Below, in pieces: positions 48,599-58,361 of a stretch of DNA of 64,000 nucleotides (positions are counted from its first letter, which is position 1; each line of letters opens with the position of its first letter). Position numbers and translations under genes: made by a program. The notes under the pieces were generated by a model. It was not told where the DNA came from, searched no databases, and was given only the letters and a program-made list of their open reading frames with translations. The stretch is from assembly GCF_051020765.1 (NCBI RefSeq), contig NC_134941.1, forward strand, positions 6,634,001-6,698,000, in the 5' to 3' direction. This DNA comes from Lasioglossum baleicum (Eukaryota > Arthropoda > Insecta > Hymenoptera > Halictidae).

Positions 48599-49206
48599 CA
48601 GTGAACCTCGAAAGTATTTGAACGCACCTTAAAACAATATAACTTTTTTATGATCGGACCAAACGACTTGACTTTTTTTGAGCAAATAGATGAATTGATT
48701 TACCAAATGACATGCAAAAAAGATTTTGAAAAGACTGCAACTGCTAAGAATTAAATGAGAAAGTAAAAGAGGAACCATTCATAACTTTTTTATTAGAGCA
48801 CGTAATTGAAATTTAAAATATGCCTACATCGAAACATGTAAGAATCTGTGGATTTTAAGCAGAAACTGATCAAAAGTCGCCAAAAACTGATTTTCATCAC
48901 ATTTAAGTAGCTTTTGGGTATGTTAATTGGTTTTTTGAATGAAATTATCAGCATACGTATAACTAACATAGATCTACGAAACATATATTTTAAATTCTCA
49001 TTAAGGGCCCAAATGAAAAAGTTTTAAAAAATCCTTTTTTTATTTGTGGTTGCGACCTTGTAAATTGTAATTTTTGGAAAATCTTGTTTGCAGGTCATTT
49101 AGTAAACCTATGCTTCTAATTGCTTACAGAACATCGGGTCGTTTGGTACAATTATAAAAAAGTTACACTGTTTTAAACTGCGTTCAAATACTTTCGTGGC
49201 TCACTG
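48599..49206. mobile_element. Hairpin Tc1/mariner-like MITE (608 bp)
   Basis: TA is followed by CAGTGAACCTCGAAAGTATT (then TGAACGCA) at the left. At the right, CAAATACTTTCGTGGCTCACTG is followed by TA. The terminal repeats extend inward for well over 100 bp (for example AACTTTTTTATGATCGGACC against GGTACAATTATAAAAAAGTT). TA target sites and CAGTG ends suggest the Tc1/mariner group. No transposase ORF remains. Confidence 0.85.
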
Positions 49207-49863
49207 TACATATTTATATATCGTGATCAATAACAGCGTATTCAATTGGAGTATATCGATCTAGATGAATAGAGACATTCGTAAAGTTCACATGGCGCAG
49301 ATATTAGAGTACCCTAAAGAAATGTGTTTCTTACGTTAAGTTTCAGGTGAACGGATTTTGAAACAGCAAAGCGTGTTCGGATTTTCGGTTTTCTCGGACT
49401 GTTATTTTCGAAAGGATGTGTTTCTTTTCATACGCATTCATGTTTGATTCGTAATGTAAGAAAACGTGACGTTTTTTTCTTTTTTTGAAAGATTAGATGA
49501 GAGTTATTATGTCATTGAACGTTTTTACTCAGTCACGGCATCGAAACGACTACGATCATTATTTTGTTGGTAAATCTATTTTTGTGTACGTACATTTATG
49601 ACTTTTTTGTGTACGATTAGTAAGGTGTGTTTTAGATGCTACGGGAATGCTTCCGTCTGTGGACGACGTCTATGTGCATTGTGGTCCCCCTCCTTCCACT
49701 ATCTGGGGCATGACTATTATGTCTCAGTTTTTGCCAGCTTCCGAATTCTATTTGTCACTAATCTTCACATTGACCAGCTAAGATGAAGTTTGCCGTGATA
49801 TAATTCATAGGCGACTTTGCAAAATCATATAACAATAGATACAGAATATATAGGTACTACAAG

Positions 49864-50712
49864 TTAACACATTACCGACCGGTGATTATTGCATAATTTT
49901 GGAAAATCTATGGTACATGGTTAAACACTTCTTAATGGAGCCTTCAATAGCAACAGCAATTTTCATTGCGAACTAACAACCCAGTCAGCCAGGCCTGCCT
50001 CGAGCAGACATTGAGCACAGCACGCAATCGTACGATGCCAGCAGATGCCGAGCATTAAGCTGTCAGAACGCGCTCGAAACTCAGGATGCTAGGAATCTGC
50101 TCGATTTTGGACAGCACACCCTACCAGCATAAGACGATATTTATTCGGACGCAGAAGTATCGCTTTATGCTGGCCCGGTCTGGGTTAGGTCCTTCGTTTA
50201 AGAGGGCAGCACGGTCGCACTAATATGACGGATGTCGATCATGTGTATTCCTTGTGTAGTCAACCCACGGACGCATTTACTGTATTTCTTTCAACAATTT
50301 GTTAATGTTCCACTAAAATATATTACAAAATTTCTCTGAATGGCCATTCTTTACTCATTAATATATTAATTTATAGTCTTATAATGAGAATTTGTGCAAA
50401 CATGTTAAATATAGAAGGGTTTTATAATAATATTTAAGATATTACGTCCGCCACATTAGTGCGACCGTGCTGCCCTCTTAAACGAAGGACCGAGCTGCCT
50501 TCATTCTGCCCTTACCTTGTGCTGGTAGGGTGTGCTGTCCAAAATCGAGCATGTTTGCTTACTGAGAAGTCACCCTCAATAACGTCATCTAGTTAGTTTC
50601 ATTTAAGATTGCAATGTGAAAGAAAATTTCCATGCTTTCTTTTGGTACAGCACAATTATTGAAAATCCTATTATAAATAGGATTAATAGGCTTCCGGTAG
50701 GTAAAGTGTTAA
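49864..50712. mobile_element. TTAA-flanked element containing a nested palindrome
   Basis: The outer ends TTAA-CACATTACCGACCGG and CTTCCGGTAGGTAAAGTG-TTAA are inverted repeats with intact TTAA. They resemble but are not identical to family C. The 454 bp palindrome at 50098-50551 lies inside, so the original element was probably about 400 bp. Confidence 0.7.
50098..50551. mobile_element. Foldback element with CGATTTTGGACAGCACACCC arms
   Basis: The left arm TGCTCGATTTTGGACAGCAC ... AGGTCCTTCGTTTAAGAGGG CAGCACGGTCGCACTAAT pairs with the right arm (ATTAGTGCGACCGTGCTGCC ... GTGCTGTCCAAAATCGAGCA). The inner paired block GTCCTTCGTTTAAGAGGGCA is perfect over more than 35 bp. No coding region. Confidence 0.85.
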
Positions 50713-50796
50713 TGGAGCGTATGGTAGAAAGTAACAAAGCATTTCTGAAAGCGACGGGGTGTATCTACATTCTACTGAAGTTGTTGGGATAGTTAT

Positions 50797-51040
50797 TTAT
50801 TGCTTCCAGGAAGCTTGTGCACATGATTAAAGGCTCAGGTCTACAGACAAGCTAAACTATGCTGGGCTATGCTAAGTTTACACATATTTACTTTTTGGTG
50901 AAAATGGTGTACACTGCAGCAAATATGTGTAAACGTAGCATAGCTTAGTATAGCTTAGTATAGCTTAGCTTGGCTTGGCTTAGCTTGTCGGTGCATCAAG
51001 GCCTCAATCGTGTGCACTAGTTTCCCAGAAGCAGTAGGTA
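50797..51040. mobile_element. Foldback element with GCTTAGTATA expansion
   Basis: The left arm ATTGCTTCCAGGAAGCTTGT GCACATGATTAAAGGC ... GACAAGCTAAACTATGC ... AAGTTTACACATATTT pairs with the right arm (AAATATGTGTAAACGTAGCA ... GGCTTAGCTTGTC ... GCCTCAATCGTGTGCAC). In the right arm a 5-10 bp unit (TAGCTTAGTA / GGCTT) is repeated several times at 50936-50990, making the arms unequal. Confidence 0.8.
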
Positions 51041-52179
51041 ACTATACTAGCGATTGAGTCAACCGAGCATTCCTTACTTGAAGAAGAACATTTATATTTT
51101 TCACGGTGAGAAAAAGTTTCTAACAAGCGAAAGAAATAGTTCACGATTCTGCTAAAGATAAGTGAATTACTTATGTATGATTTATCATTAAATATGTTTG
51201 CTCTGGACTGTTGAAACATAACTAATTTTTCTTCATACTTACAGTTAGTAAAATTCGTCATTTTTTATCAAAGTATATGCAGCAATATGTAGCAAGTTAA
51301 AAAGAGGAAATTACGAAGTTATTGTAGGATTGCAACATTAATTGGCACATTATTATATTTTGCAAATTTTTAGTTCAAGTAGGAACCAAAGATGGTGCTG
51401 TTTGTCCAAATATAGATTAATTAACATGTAGTATAGTGGAAATAACTATGCGAACATAAGGGACAATTTGTTCTATTTTCCCAATCGTGAAATTATATCT
51501 GCGAATTTCATCTTGGCTGCAATCACTTGCAAACTGCAATCCAATTCAACTGTTTTTCGTTTGATCGTGTAATATTCGTGAAGCTTGCAAAAAACAACAA
51601 GGTCTGTACTATTTCACTGTCATTCACACAGTCACTGTCTAATGTTCTTCTCAAGCAACTTACACTGTTCTGTTCAATCTTTCGCATTGTGTTACTTTTA
51701 GGACGAATAGACTATGTTTCTGTTAACTGATTAGATGCAATCTTATGAGTATCCAAGATACGTATAACAAAGTATTTTATATTACTAGTTCAACGAATAA
51801 AGAATAGAAAATCAGGCATTGCTTTAAAGAGTTTTTAAAAGACGCTACATATGTATAAAACATAAATATCGCAAGGCAAATGTTGATGGATGGTTCTCAA
51901 CGACTATTTGAAACTATTAAATTTTCATCACGGTCGAAAATTGTTTGAATAACATCAATATAATTTTGTACGTGCAATATCGACCATATATCTACATTGG
52001 AAGGAAACATTACATAATGTTGAACACAAATAATGTACATTCTACTTTTCTATTCGAAGAAAAAGAACTAATGAGATGAAATTTCGATTATAATCGTTCA
52101 ATCTTAACAACAGTATCAATCCTTACGTTTCGAGCTAGTATATTAGCAAATATATTATTTATATAGTTTTATTTAAAAA

Positions 52180-52510
52180 GGCCGAACATCTTGAAAAATT
52201 GCGATTTTTACCACTTTTGACCGTTTATAACTTGTAAACCAATTAACCAATTTCAATGAAATTTTCGGAGCGTATATAATTTATACAAGTTGACCAAACA
52301 CATCTTTGAAATTTTCGTTATTGGCCCAGCTAAAAAAGTCGTAAAAAATCAATGTTTACTATTGTCTTTCACAATTCCGACCAAATGAATTTTTTCAACA
52401 TATTTTTTAGACGCCATTTACTAAATTAATTCATCTAGCCTTACAGAGAAATTGAAGTCGTTTGGTCCATGCATAAAAAAGTTATTCTGATTTAAAGTTT
52501 GTGTGGTCAG
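52180..52510. mobile_element. Diverged relative of the 48599-49206 element
   Basis: CATTTACTAAATTAATTCAT, then TTACAGAGAAATTGAAGTCG, then TTTGGTCCATGCATAAAAAA and GTTATTCTGATTTAAA follow the order of the right half of the hairpin element at 49100-49185. Ends are decayed, so limits are approximate. Confidence 0.6.
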
Positions 52511-53029
52511 TTTTGCTCCTAACTGTGTAGACTCTTTCGTTTATAATGTCCTGCAGAATCTATTCTACTAGCTCTGAAGTGTAAGATCGATACTGTACAC
52601 CGATATAATTATTTTCTCTTATTTTTGATAAACTCATTCAGACCTAACAAGACTAACTGAGTCGGTATTTTATGGAGCTTTCCTTACAAAAATAATAAAC
52701 GTTTGAAAATTCAAAATATACAAAGAGAAATAAATTCTTGTGAGAATTTTACCTTACATATACGTGCACTCTTGTATAATTAAAAGTTGAGTAAGTGTAT
52801 CAGTAATTTTTTTTCAACTACATTGTACATGGTATGTCTTAATGGGTTAAGAACAATGCTCGTTGTAATTTATCGTCTTTGAAATCAGATAAAATACGGT
52901 AGTTAACAGTGCCGCGGTGTGCAGTAAGTAAAGTCGTTTGTCCAAGTCGTTGTTAACCGATGAACGAACACGTTTGCCTTGCGACACGATCGAAAACGCA
53001 AGTTTTTACATGATGTCGCATGGGCGTAG

Positions 53030-53236
53030 GTACCTCCTGGCCCGCACAAGAAAGACCTCCTGGAGAACCTCGATCGTGTGCCGACGTACGTCCAGCAGCT
53101 CCAGTTCACCGTGAAAAATCCGACCGTCGGGAAAGCCGCCACCTTCACCAAAGTCGACAATGTAATCCAAGAAACAAAGAATCTGATGAACGTGATTTCG
53201 AAAGTGGTCACAACATGTTTCGACTGCGCCACAAAG
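53030..53236 (+). CDS. CTNNAL1: alpha-catulin exon 9
   Basis: The exon starts after gggcgtag with GTACCTCCTGGCCCG in phase 0 and ends GCCACAAAG|gtaaga in phase 0 (69 codons, visible residues 610-678). It encodes VPPGPHKKDLLENLDRVPTY, VQQLQFTVKNPTVGKAATFT, KVDNVIQETKNLMNVISKVV and TTCFDCATK. It aligns with the human KLIPLCHQLQTVTKTSLQN, KVFLKVDKCITKTRSMMALL and LLSLCYKLLKKLQ near the C-terminus. The acceptor has a poor pyrimidine tract (gatgtcgcatgggcgtag), so its use may be weak or regulated. The 7 kb intron before it is packed with foldback elements. Confidence 0.94.
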
Positions 53237-54150
53237 GTAAGAAACCTGATCAGGTCGATCCGCTATCGAACAAGTTTCTTCTCTGTGTCACACACGAAAG
53301 ATTCAAGTATCAGTATAGCACAGTACTATTTTCTTTACTGTCTACTTTTGTATTTTAATCGTTATTTTTGAAAGTTACTTTTTTACTGCTCGGAAACGGG
53401 ATGGTGTTCAGTCTTTGCTCTCTGAGATACATTTTATTTTTATCTGATAGTGGATTATAATGACTAATATTAAACTGTATGACTGAAATGACTATATTAT
53501 TTAATGAATCTATATTAAATCACTGAATAACAGGGATATTAGATTGATGTATGAGCAAAGATTGGACGATACTTGGTTTTTATCGTAGCTAGCTTTGTGT
53601 CGGCAGAAGATCTATGTATTTCGATTTTTGATAAGCGTACAGCTGCGCGTAAAGTCGTTGAATCTGTGATCAATTCTGTGCGAATATTTCGTACTCTCCT
53701 GATGCAAATTGTTAATGCTTTTAATTAAGTTCGCCTTGTCTTATCTGATGTTACACCGTCTAGCTTGAAAAAATATCCTCGACATTCGATTCAATTACTT
53801 TGTTGGGTTAGAATTACTTGAACATTTTGTAATCACGGAAGATGGTCCAGCCTGTATAAAATACTAGCAAATATTTAGTTGCTAATTGATGGACAACTTT
53901 GTGGGACCTAGAGATTGTCGGTCCACTCGAGAACAGTGCCAAGCCGAATAGGTACGTCGTGTTATATCGAATGAAAACTGTATTGAGCAACATATTAGAC
54001 ACAATAGACATGGTCGCTAAAAGCGAAGAAGTTAGGGAGCCTAGAAAACGGAAATATTCGCACAGAGTCCACGCACCATAGAATGCCGCAAGCCAAAAGT
54101 CATGTCACGCCTAAAGTGTCTACATGTCCTTCCATGTATTCATCGACTAG

Positions 54151-54564
54151 CACAATGTCACCATGCCGCAGTACGTGGAGCTCAGTCCGACGACGATGCC
54201 CGGCCTAAGCGAAGAGGACTGCTTGTACCCAGTTAGCCCCCAAATGCTCCCGTCGACGAGTCCCTACGTGCAGCCCCATCCTCTGACCACCACCCAGTTA
54301 CACAATATCTTAAGACCTAGCCTGAACCTCCTACCCTTCAACTATAACACGCTGCCAACCACCGGCTCCACAGCCAGTGGAGTATCCACCGGTTCACGAA
54401 ACTCCGCATCCTTCGTTCATCCCTCCGTCCTTCCTTATTCGAACACCAACAATGCAGGCTGCGGGCCGCAGGCGCCCCATTGCCTTCAGAATCTACAGCT
54501 ACTGCAGCTGCAACTGCATCACGCACAGCTGCAGCATCTGAGACACGCCACTCTACCGAGATAA
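54151..54564 (+). CDS. Possible alternative last exon (or small nested gene)
   Basis: An open frame of 137 codons follows the acceptor-like attcatcgactag. Read from there it is phase 0, like the exon 9 donor, so exon 9 could splice straight into it (..CATK then HNVTMPQYVELSPTTMPGLS). A methionine in good context (gtcaccATGccg) lies at 54163, so an independent 133-residue protein is also possible. The product is rich in Pro, Ser, Thr, Leu, His and Gln, has no membrane segment, and ends in a Leu/Gln/His helix (LQNLQLLQLQLHHAQLQHLR). Third positions are strongly G/C, as in the proven exons. I recognise no family. A short overlapping frame from 54083 could act as an upstream ORF. If used as an exon it would replace the 50-residue Gly-rich tail of exon 10. 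Confidence 0.5.
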   Translation, partial: HNVTMPQYVELSPTTMPGLSEEDCLYPVSPQMLPSTSPYVQPHPLTTTQLHNILRPSLNLLPFNYNTLPTTGSTASGVSTGSRNSASFVHPSVLPYSNTNNAGCGPQAPHCLQNLQLLQLQLHHAQLQHLRHATLPR

Positions 54565-55109
54565 CACAGACTCTCGTTGCACCGTGAAGGTCGCATGTGT
54601 TCACGTACGCGGCCACGATGCTACCGAGCACACGTTCATCCGCTGTTCTTTCTTTTGCACAGGTTCGACTTTCGTTTCCAATTCTTCTGTCTCTTTGGTT
54701 TGCTTTTCGTTTTGTTCCGTTTATGTCGCTTCCGTCGCTGCTTCTCGCGGCTAACTCGGTCGGTGAATTTATCTTTATTCCGTTCCTCGGCCGGATCCTG
54801 AATGCGATCGTCGAATCACGCGATCTATCTATGTTGTAGAGGCTGTTCCTTAGTTAGGAGATTATTGTTTCTAAATTTTGTATTTTAACTACCTTACAAT
54901 TCGGATAAACTGTTTTCAATCAATGTTTTCATCATGTACCGGAGGCTTTTTACAGAACAGCTTCATCAATGTAAATATTACTTCATAAATAAGATAACTA
55001 CAGTTATGAAACCTTTATTATAGCATGTTCGTGACATTTCTCTGATTAAAACGACTCCAAACACGACATTACTCGGATCGTGTTTACCTGATTAATCCAC
55101 GAAACAGTA

Positions 55110-55266
55110 GAACCTCGATTATCCGAACTAGTTCTCTACAGTATTAAATTATATTTTTACTGCTTTGTATAATAGATCTCGTATTCTATGCGGATCATTG
55201 CCCGTAGATTGAACTGTTCAGTTTGAAAATTCAGAGGCCATCAGTTCGGATAGTCGAGGTTCTATT
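55110..55266. repeat. Inverted repeat GTAGAACCTCGATTATCCGA
   Basis: AGTAGAACCTCGATTATCCGAAC at the left pairs with GTTCGGATAGTCGAGGTTCTA at the right, about 155 bp apart. It looks like a very short TIR element with AT-rich interior. Confidence 0.7.
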
Positions 55267-57388
55267 GAATCGTGAATTAAACAAACAAGTATCCTCTGAA
55301 TGCTAGCATGTTTGGACTCGTTTTAATCAGGAAAATGTCGCAAATATGTTGGTAAAAGTTTCATGAAAAAAATAGTTGAAAACAGAGAACTACATATACT
55401 TCAGAAACATGTATCTAACTTCTGGCTCTTTATTTATATTTTCAAAAAACTTGTTTGTACGAAATTTGGAAATTGTGCAGTATTACTCGATTGATTGTTC
55501 AGATTCCAACTGTCTCGCTCGGAGCAACCAGTCTTTAATTAATCATCGAATTACCTATTTGCGTCGAGGATGTTGATCGATCGTTTTCAGGCGTCCGCGT
55601 TCGTCGAATGATTTTTCCTCCTTTTTTTCGATCGGCGCTATTTTCATCGCGCTTTTTACGCGTAGGCGTGTTTCTGTCGCAGTAGTGTGAACTGGCTTGA
55701 GTCGTATTTTTTTTTAAAGCTTTTTTTAATTTTTGCAGACATTTTGTATCGTCGCAACAGCTTTTGCTTCGATTAACAAATTACACCGTGACAATGTACA
55801 ACATTATCTACAGCAAGGTGAACTGATAACAAATCTAGTTTATTGTTTTCAGCCATCTTCTACAGGAATGGGCGCAATGCAATGTTTTATAACATAGTTC
55901 ATAATTTGTTTTTTGGTTTTTTTTTTATTGGCATCGCACACTGACATGCCGAGTACTAACGAAAATAACGCTTATTTATATATATTGAAATGATCATTGT
56001 GTATTACTATTTGAAGTACTAATTGTTAGAATAACAATTTTTCACTATTTTGTTTAGCTATTTTTATATTACAATACTCGTCTTTTAAAAAAGCGTATTT
56101 TCAACTAAAAATCTTTTTCATTAGAGATCGAAAATGTCAGAGAGAAATATTTTGGAATAACAAGTTATTCGAACAATAAAAAATAAAACATTTTGTAGTG
56201 AAATAGTTTCGCAGTTCGAAGCAAAAATATTTGTTATAATTCTGAGAAGTCGTACGAATTGAATGTTCCAATTGTTTCTTTTATGATTCTCAACTTGAAA
56301 GTAAAAAGCTCTTTTAAGATAAGTATAATTTATAACATATTTATATAAACACATTTTATAATAATCTCTTATTAGCTTCCAAAAAATCCAAAATATTTCG
56401 TTCCCAATTCGAACAGGGAAAGTAGAAGAGTGCATAATATTTTCTCTGTTCATTGACTCTTTTTTAAATTAATAACCGTACTCTCTTTACGTTTCGACAT
56501 AATGAGTACGGGTGGCTTCATTGATTTCGAACGTAAAAGAATTGTCGTTCCCAATTTCATCCTCTTACGTCAGTGCTGTCCACGAGTACGATATTCTTCG
56601 TACTTTTGTCTGTATTTCAACACCTATCGCACACATCAAACACACGTATCGTTCCAGGTCCACAAAGTATACTGTATTTTTTTACGTGACAGGTTCAGAA
56701 TTAGCTTGCAAGTGACAACTATCCTGGCAGAAAGAATTCAATCAAATTTGTTAACGAGATTCATTTATTTTTAGTATTTTTGCATATACAATAGAATCAC
56801 ACCATGTTCTCTTGCACCACCTATACATATACAGAGTGGTTTAAAATTTAGTCTGCACTTTTAAGTCAGTTGTGGAGAAAGTGATAGGCCTTTAATGGAT
56901 ACCCTTTCACGTTCAAGGTTACCTGAAGGTCATAATATGTTAGCTCAAGGGTGTCCAACTGGCGGCACCTCCTCCTTGTCGCCTGCTCTGGAGACTCTGC
57001 TGAACTGTTCCTCGAGGTTCAGCATAAGCACCACCATCAGCAGGCTCTATGTGTATTTCAATTTCACTATAGATACATGTAGTAGAGAGTTTGCTCATGG
57101 TGGGAGGAACAGTGGACTGAGAGTGGAGGGCACTTGCTGACCAAGAGCTAGACTCTTAGTGCGACACCCCTGTTGTTAGGTCATTGACCTCGTCCTGAGT
57201 CAGCTCGTTCAAACGCAATTCCAATATAAAAGCATTTCGAAGCATTGAACAGAACAAACGCGATCTGGCACTGAAACGGTTCATGTCCCCCGTTGGTCAG
57301 AAAGTTAGCAGTGGACAGCACTCTCCGGATGATGACGAATAATTGATTACGCTGATTGTTAACACCTGTTTGGCCTCTGTTTTTTCAG

Positions 57389-57541
57389 TACAACCTGGAT
57401 TTCCGAGGTCTGTCGGCGCGTGGGACCGGCGGTTCGCCGTACAGGGGCGGAGAGGGTGCAGGCGCCGACGGCGACGGTGGCGGTGCTGGTGTCGACGGCA
57501 GCAAGACGGGCTCCGCCCCCGGCAGCGACCCGTCCGTCTGA
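57389..57541 (+). CDS. CTNNAL1: alpha-catulin last exon (C-terminus and stop)
   Basis: It follows a long pyrimidine tract (ctctgttttttcag) and starts TACAACCTGGATTTCCGA in phase 0. It ends with TGA at 57539-57541 (50 codons plus stop, visible residues 679-728). The product begins YNLDFRGLSARGTGGSPYRG and continues as a Gly/Ala/Asp-rich, probably disordered tail ending SAPGSDPSV. The first residues continue the last helix of exon 9; the tail is not conserved with vertebrates, as expected for this region. The GC-rich code (GGC, GGT, GAC) gives long open frames on the other strand too, which are shadows. Confidence 0.88.
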   Translation, partial: YNLDFRGLSARGTGGSPYRGGEGAGADGDGGGAGVDGSKTGSAPGSDPSV

Positions 57542-58355
57542 CAGTTTGGGATGGCCCGACGGGCCAAGGGGGACGCTCGCCGCACTCGGGTTTCCTTTCT
57601 GCTTTTCTAGGAAGAACCTCGCCTGCCCCAGCGAAGCGTACACGTCGAGCCCAATGCTGCGGACACCCTGCTAAAGGTCCGCCGGTGCTCGTTCAACAGA
57701 CACTCACCCTTTTTCGAAGGGATTTCGAAGGTCTATCACACATTCGGCAAACTCGTTCTCGAGGCTCTTGAGTTCGTACGGTAGAACTCGTCAGATGCAA
57801 CACCAACAGATTCGGTATCTTTTCTTCAGGGTGGTTGCTTGATCTTTCTGGATTTCGTATGGTGTTTTGAACGCTTGAGTACCGAGGATCTTTGCGAGAG
57901 CATGGTCCGGTGATGCTTGGAGATCGAGTATCTTGTGCTTTGTGTCCGAAAGTGCCAAGCAAATGTCTGAAATGTATGCAAGAGTGTAGATTCTGTAGAT
58001 TGCGGGCCCACCGTCAATGAAAGATGGCCCGAGTCGTTGACACTCTTTGACACGATGCATGAGATGCAAGGTCGCATGGCGTGGTACTCAGGTAGTTCAT
58101 TCGCGCTTATGGTTTTAGATTCACGACTTTGTTAATATCATATTTAAGATCAACGTTGATCTTCTTATTGAACCCAGTACAAGCAGAGTCAACCCTATGA
58201 CCCTAATCGTCTGCTATAATACTTTCTCTTGCGTTTATAACGTCGTTATCTAGTCAATCAATCACTTGTCTACCTCTATTTATTAATACTAACTAAACTT
58301 TGAATTGTTAGGAATCTATTCTGAACTCATTTAATTGCAGACTGACAATAAGTGC

Positions 58356-58361
58356 AATAAA
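58356..58361 (+). terminator. Candidate poly(A) signal AATAAA
   Basis: It is the first AATAAA after the stop codon on the + strand, about 815 bp downstream, followed by T-rich DNA at about 58380-58420. It could mark the end of a short 3' UTR form; later hexamers would serve longer forms. Confidence 0.35.

Larger units (their letters stand above)
46062..53029 (+). other. Intron 8 (7.0 kb), dense with palindromic elements
   Basis: It is bounded by gtacgt and gcgtag. It holds a TA-flanked element (46916-47309), family C copy 4 with a nested foldback (47894-48374), and a Tc1-like hairpin element (48599-49206). Further on are a TTAA element with a nested palindrome (49864-50712), another foldback (50797-51040) and a diverged hairpin relative (about 52180-52510). 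(TA)n and CT-rich runs lie at about 47355-47500. No gene seen. Confidence 0.85.
53237..57388 (+). other. Intron 9
   Basis: It contains the possible alternative terminal exon at 54151-54564, then GC-richer DNA to about 54840. After that it is AT-rich with no recognised element. An imperfect inverted pair lies at 55110-55265 (GTAGAACCTCGATTATCCGA / TCGGATAGTCGAGGTTCTA), a possible small TIR element of about 155 bp. A GC-richer part lies at 56900-57340. Confidence 0.8.
5068..57541 (+). other. CTNNAL1: alpha-catulin gene (10 visible coding exons, 5' end missing)
   Basis: The gene spans at least 52 kb. Its ten exons join into a single frame of 728 codons plus stop. Six junctions between neighbouring exons lie cleanly in phase 0, two are phase 1 (exons 1/2 and 6/7), and the exon 3/4 junction has two in-frame solutions. 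The protein follows vertebrate alpha-catulin in order: GQAVNLAV.RF, SVT.VLL.AD, HLTGDRQNDLKDE, DFTDSAYTSHEHRE, HPTSKIAKENL, DSEEQAKIAK and FTRGEG. Alpha-catulin is a cytoplasmic scaffold related to alpha-catenin and vinculin. Known family roles include binding dystrobrevin and the RhoGEF Lbc, and, in nematodes, placing BK channels at the membrane. Human alpha-catulin has 734 residues, so the visible part is nearly complete and lacks only the N-terminal exon. Intron lengths are 25.8, 1.1, 6.7, 2.1, 1.1, 0.7, 1.8, 7.0 and 4.2 kb. Family assignment is very secure; expression and isoforms are unknown. Confidence 0.95.

Noticed and set aside
54338..54631. Minus-strand frame of 97 codons
   Set aside because: It is the shadow of the plus-strand frame at 54151-54564.
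57343..57771. Plus-strand frame of 142 codons and minus frames over the last exon
   Set aside because: They are other-frame shadows of the Gly-rich exon 10; the accepted frame continues exon 9 in phase.
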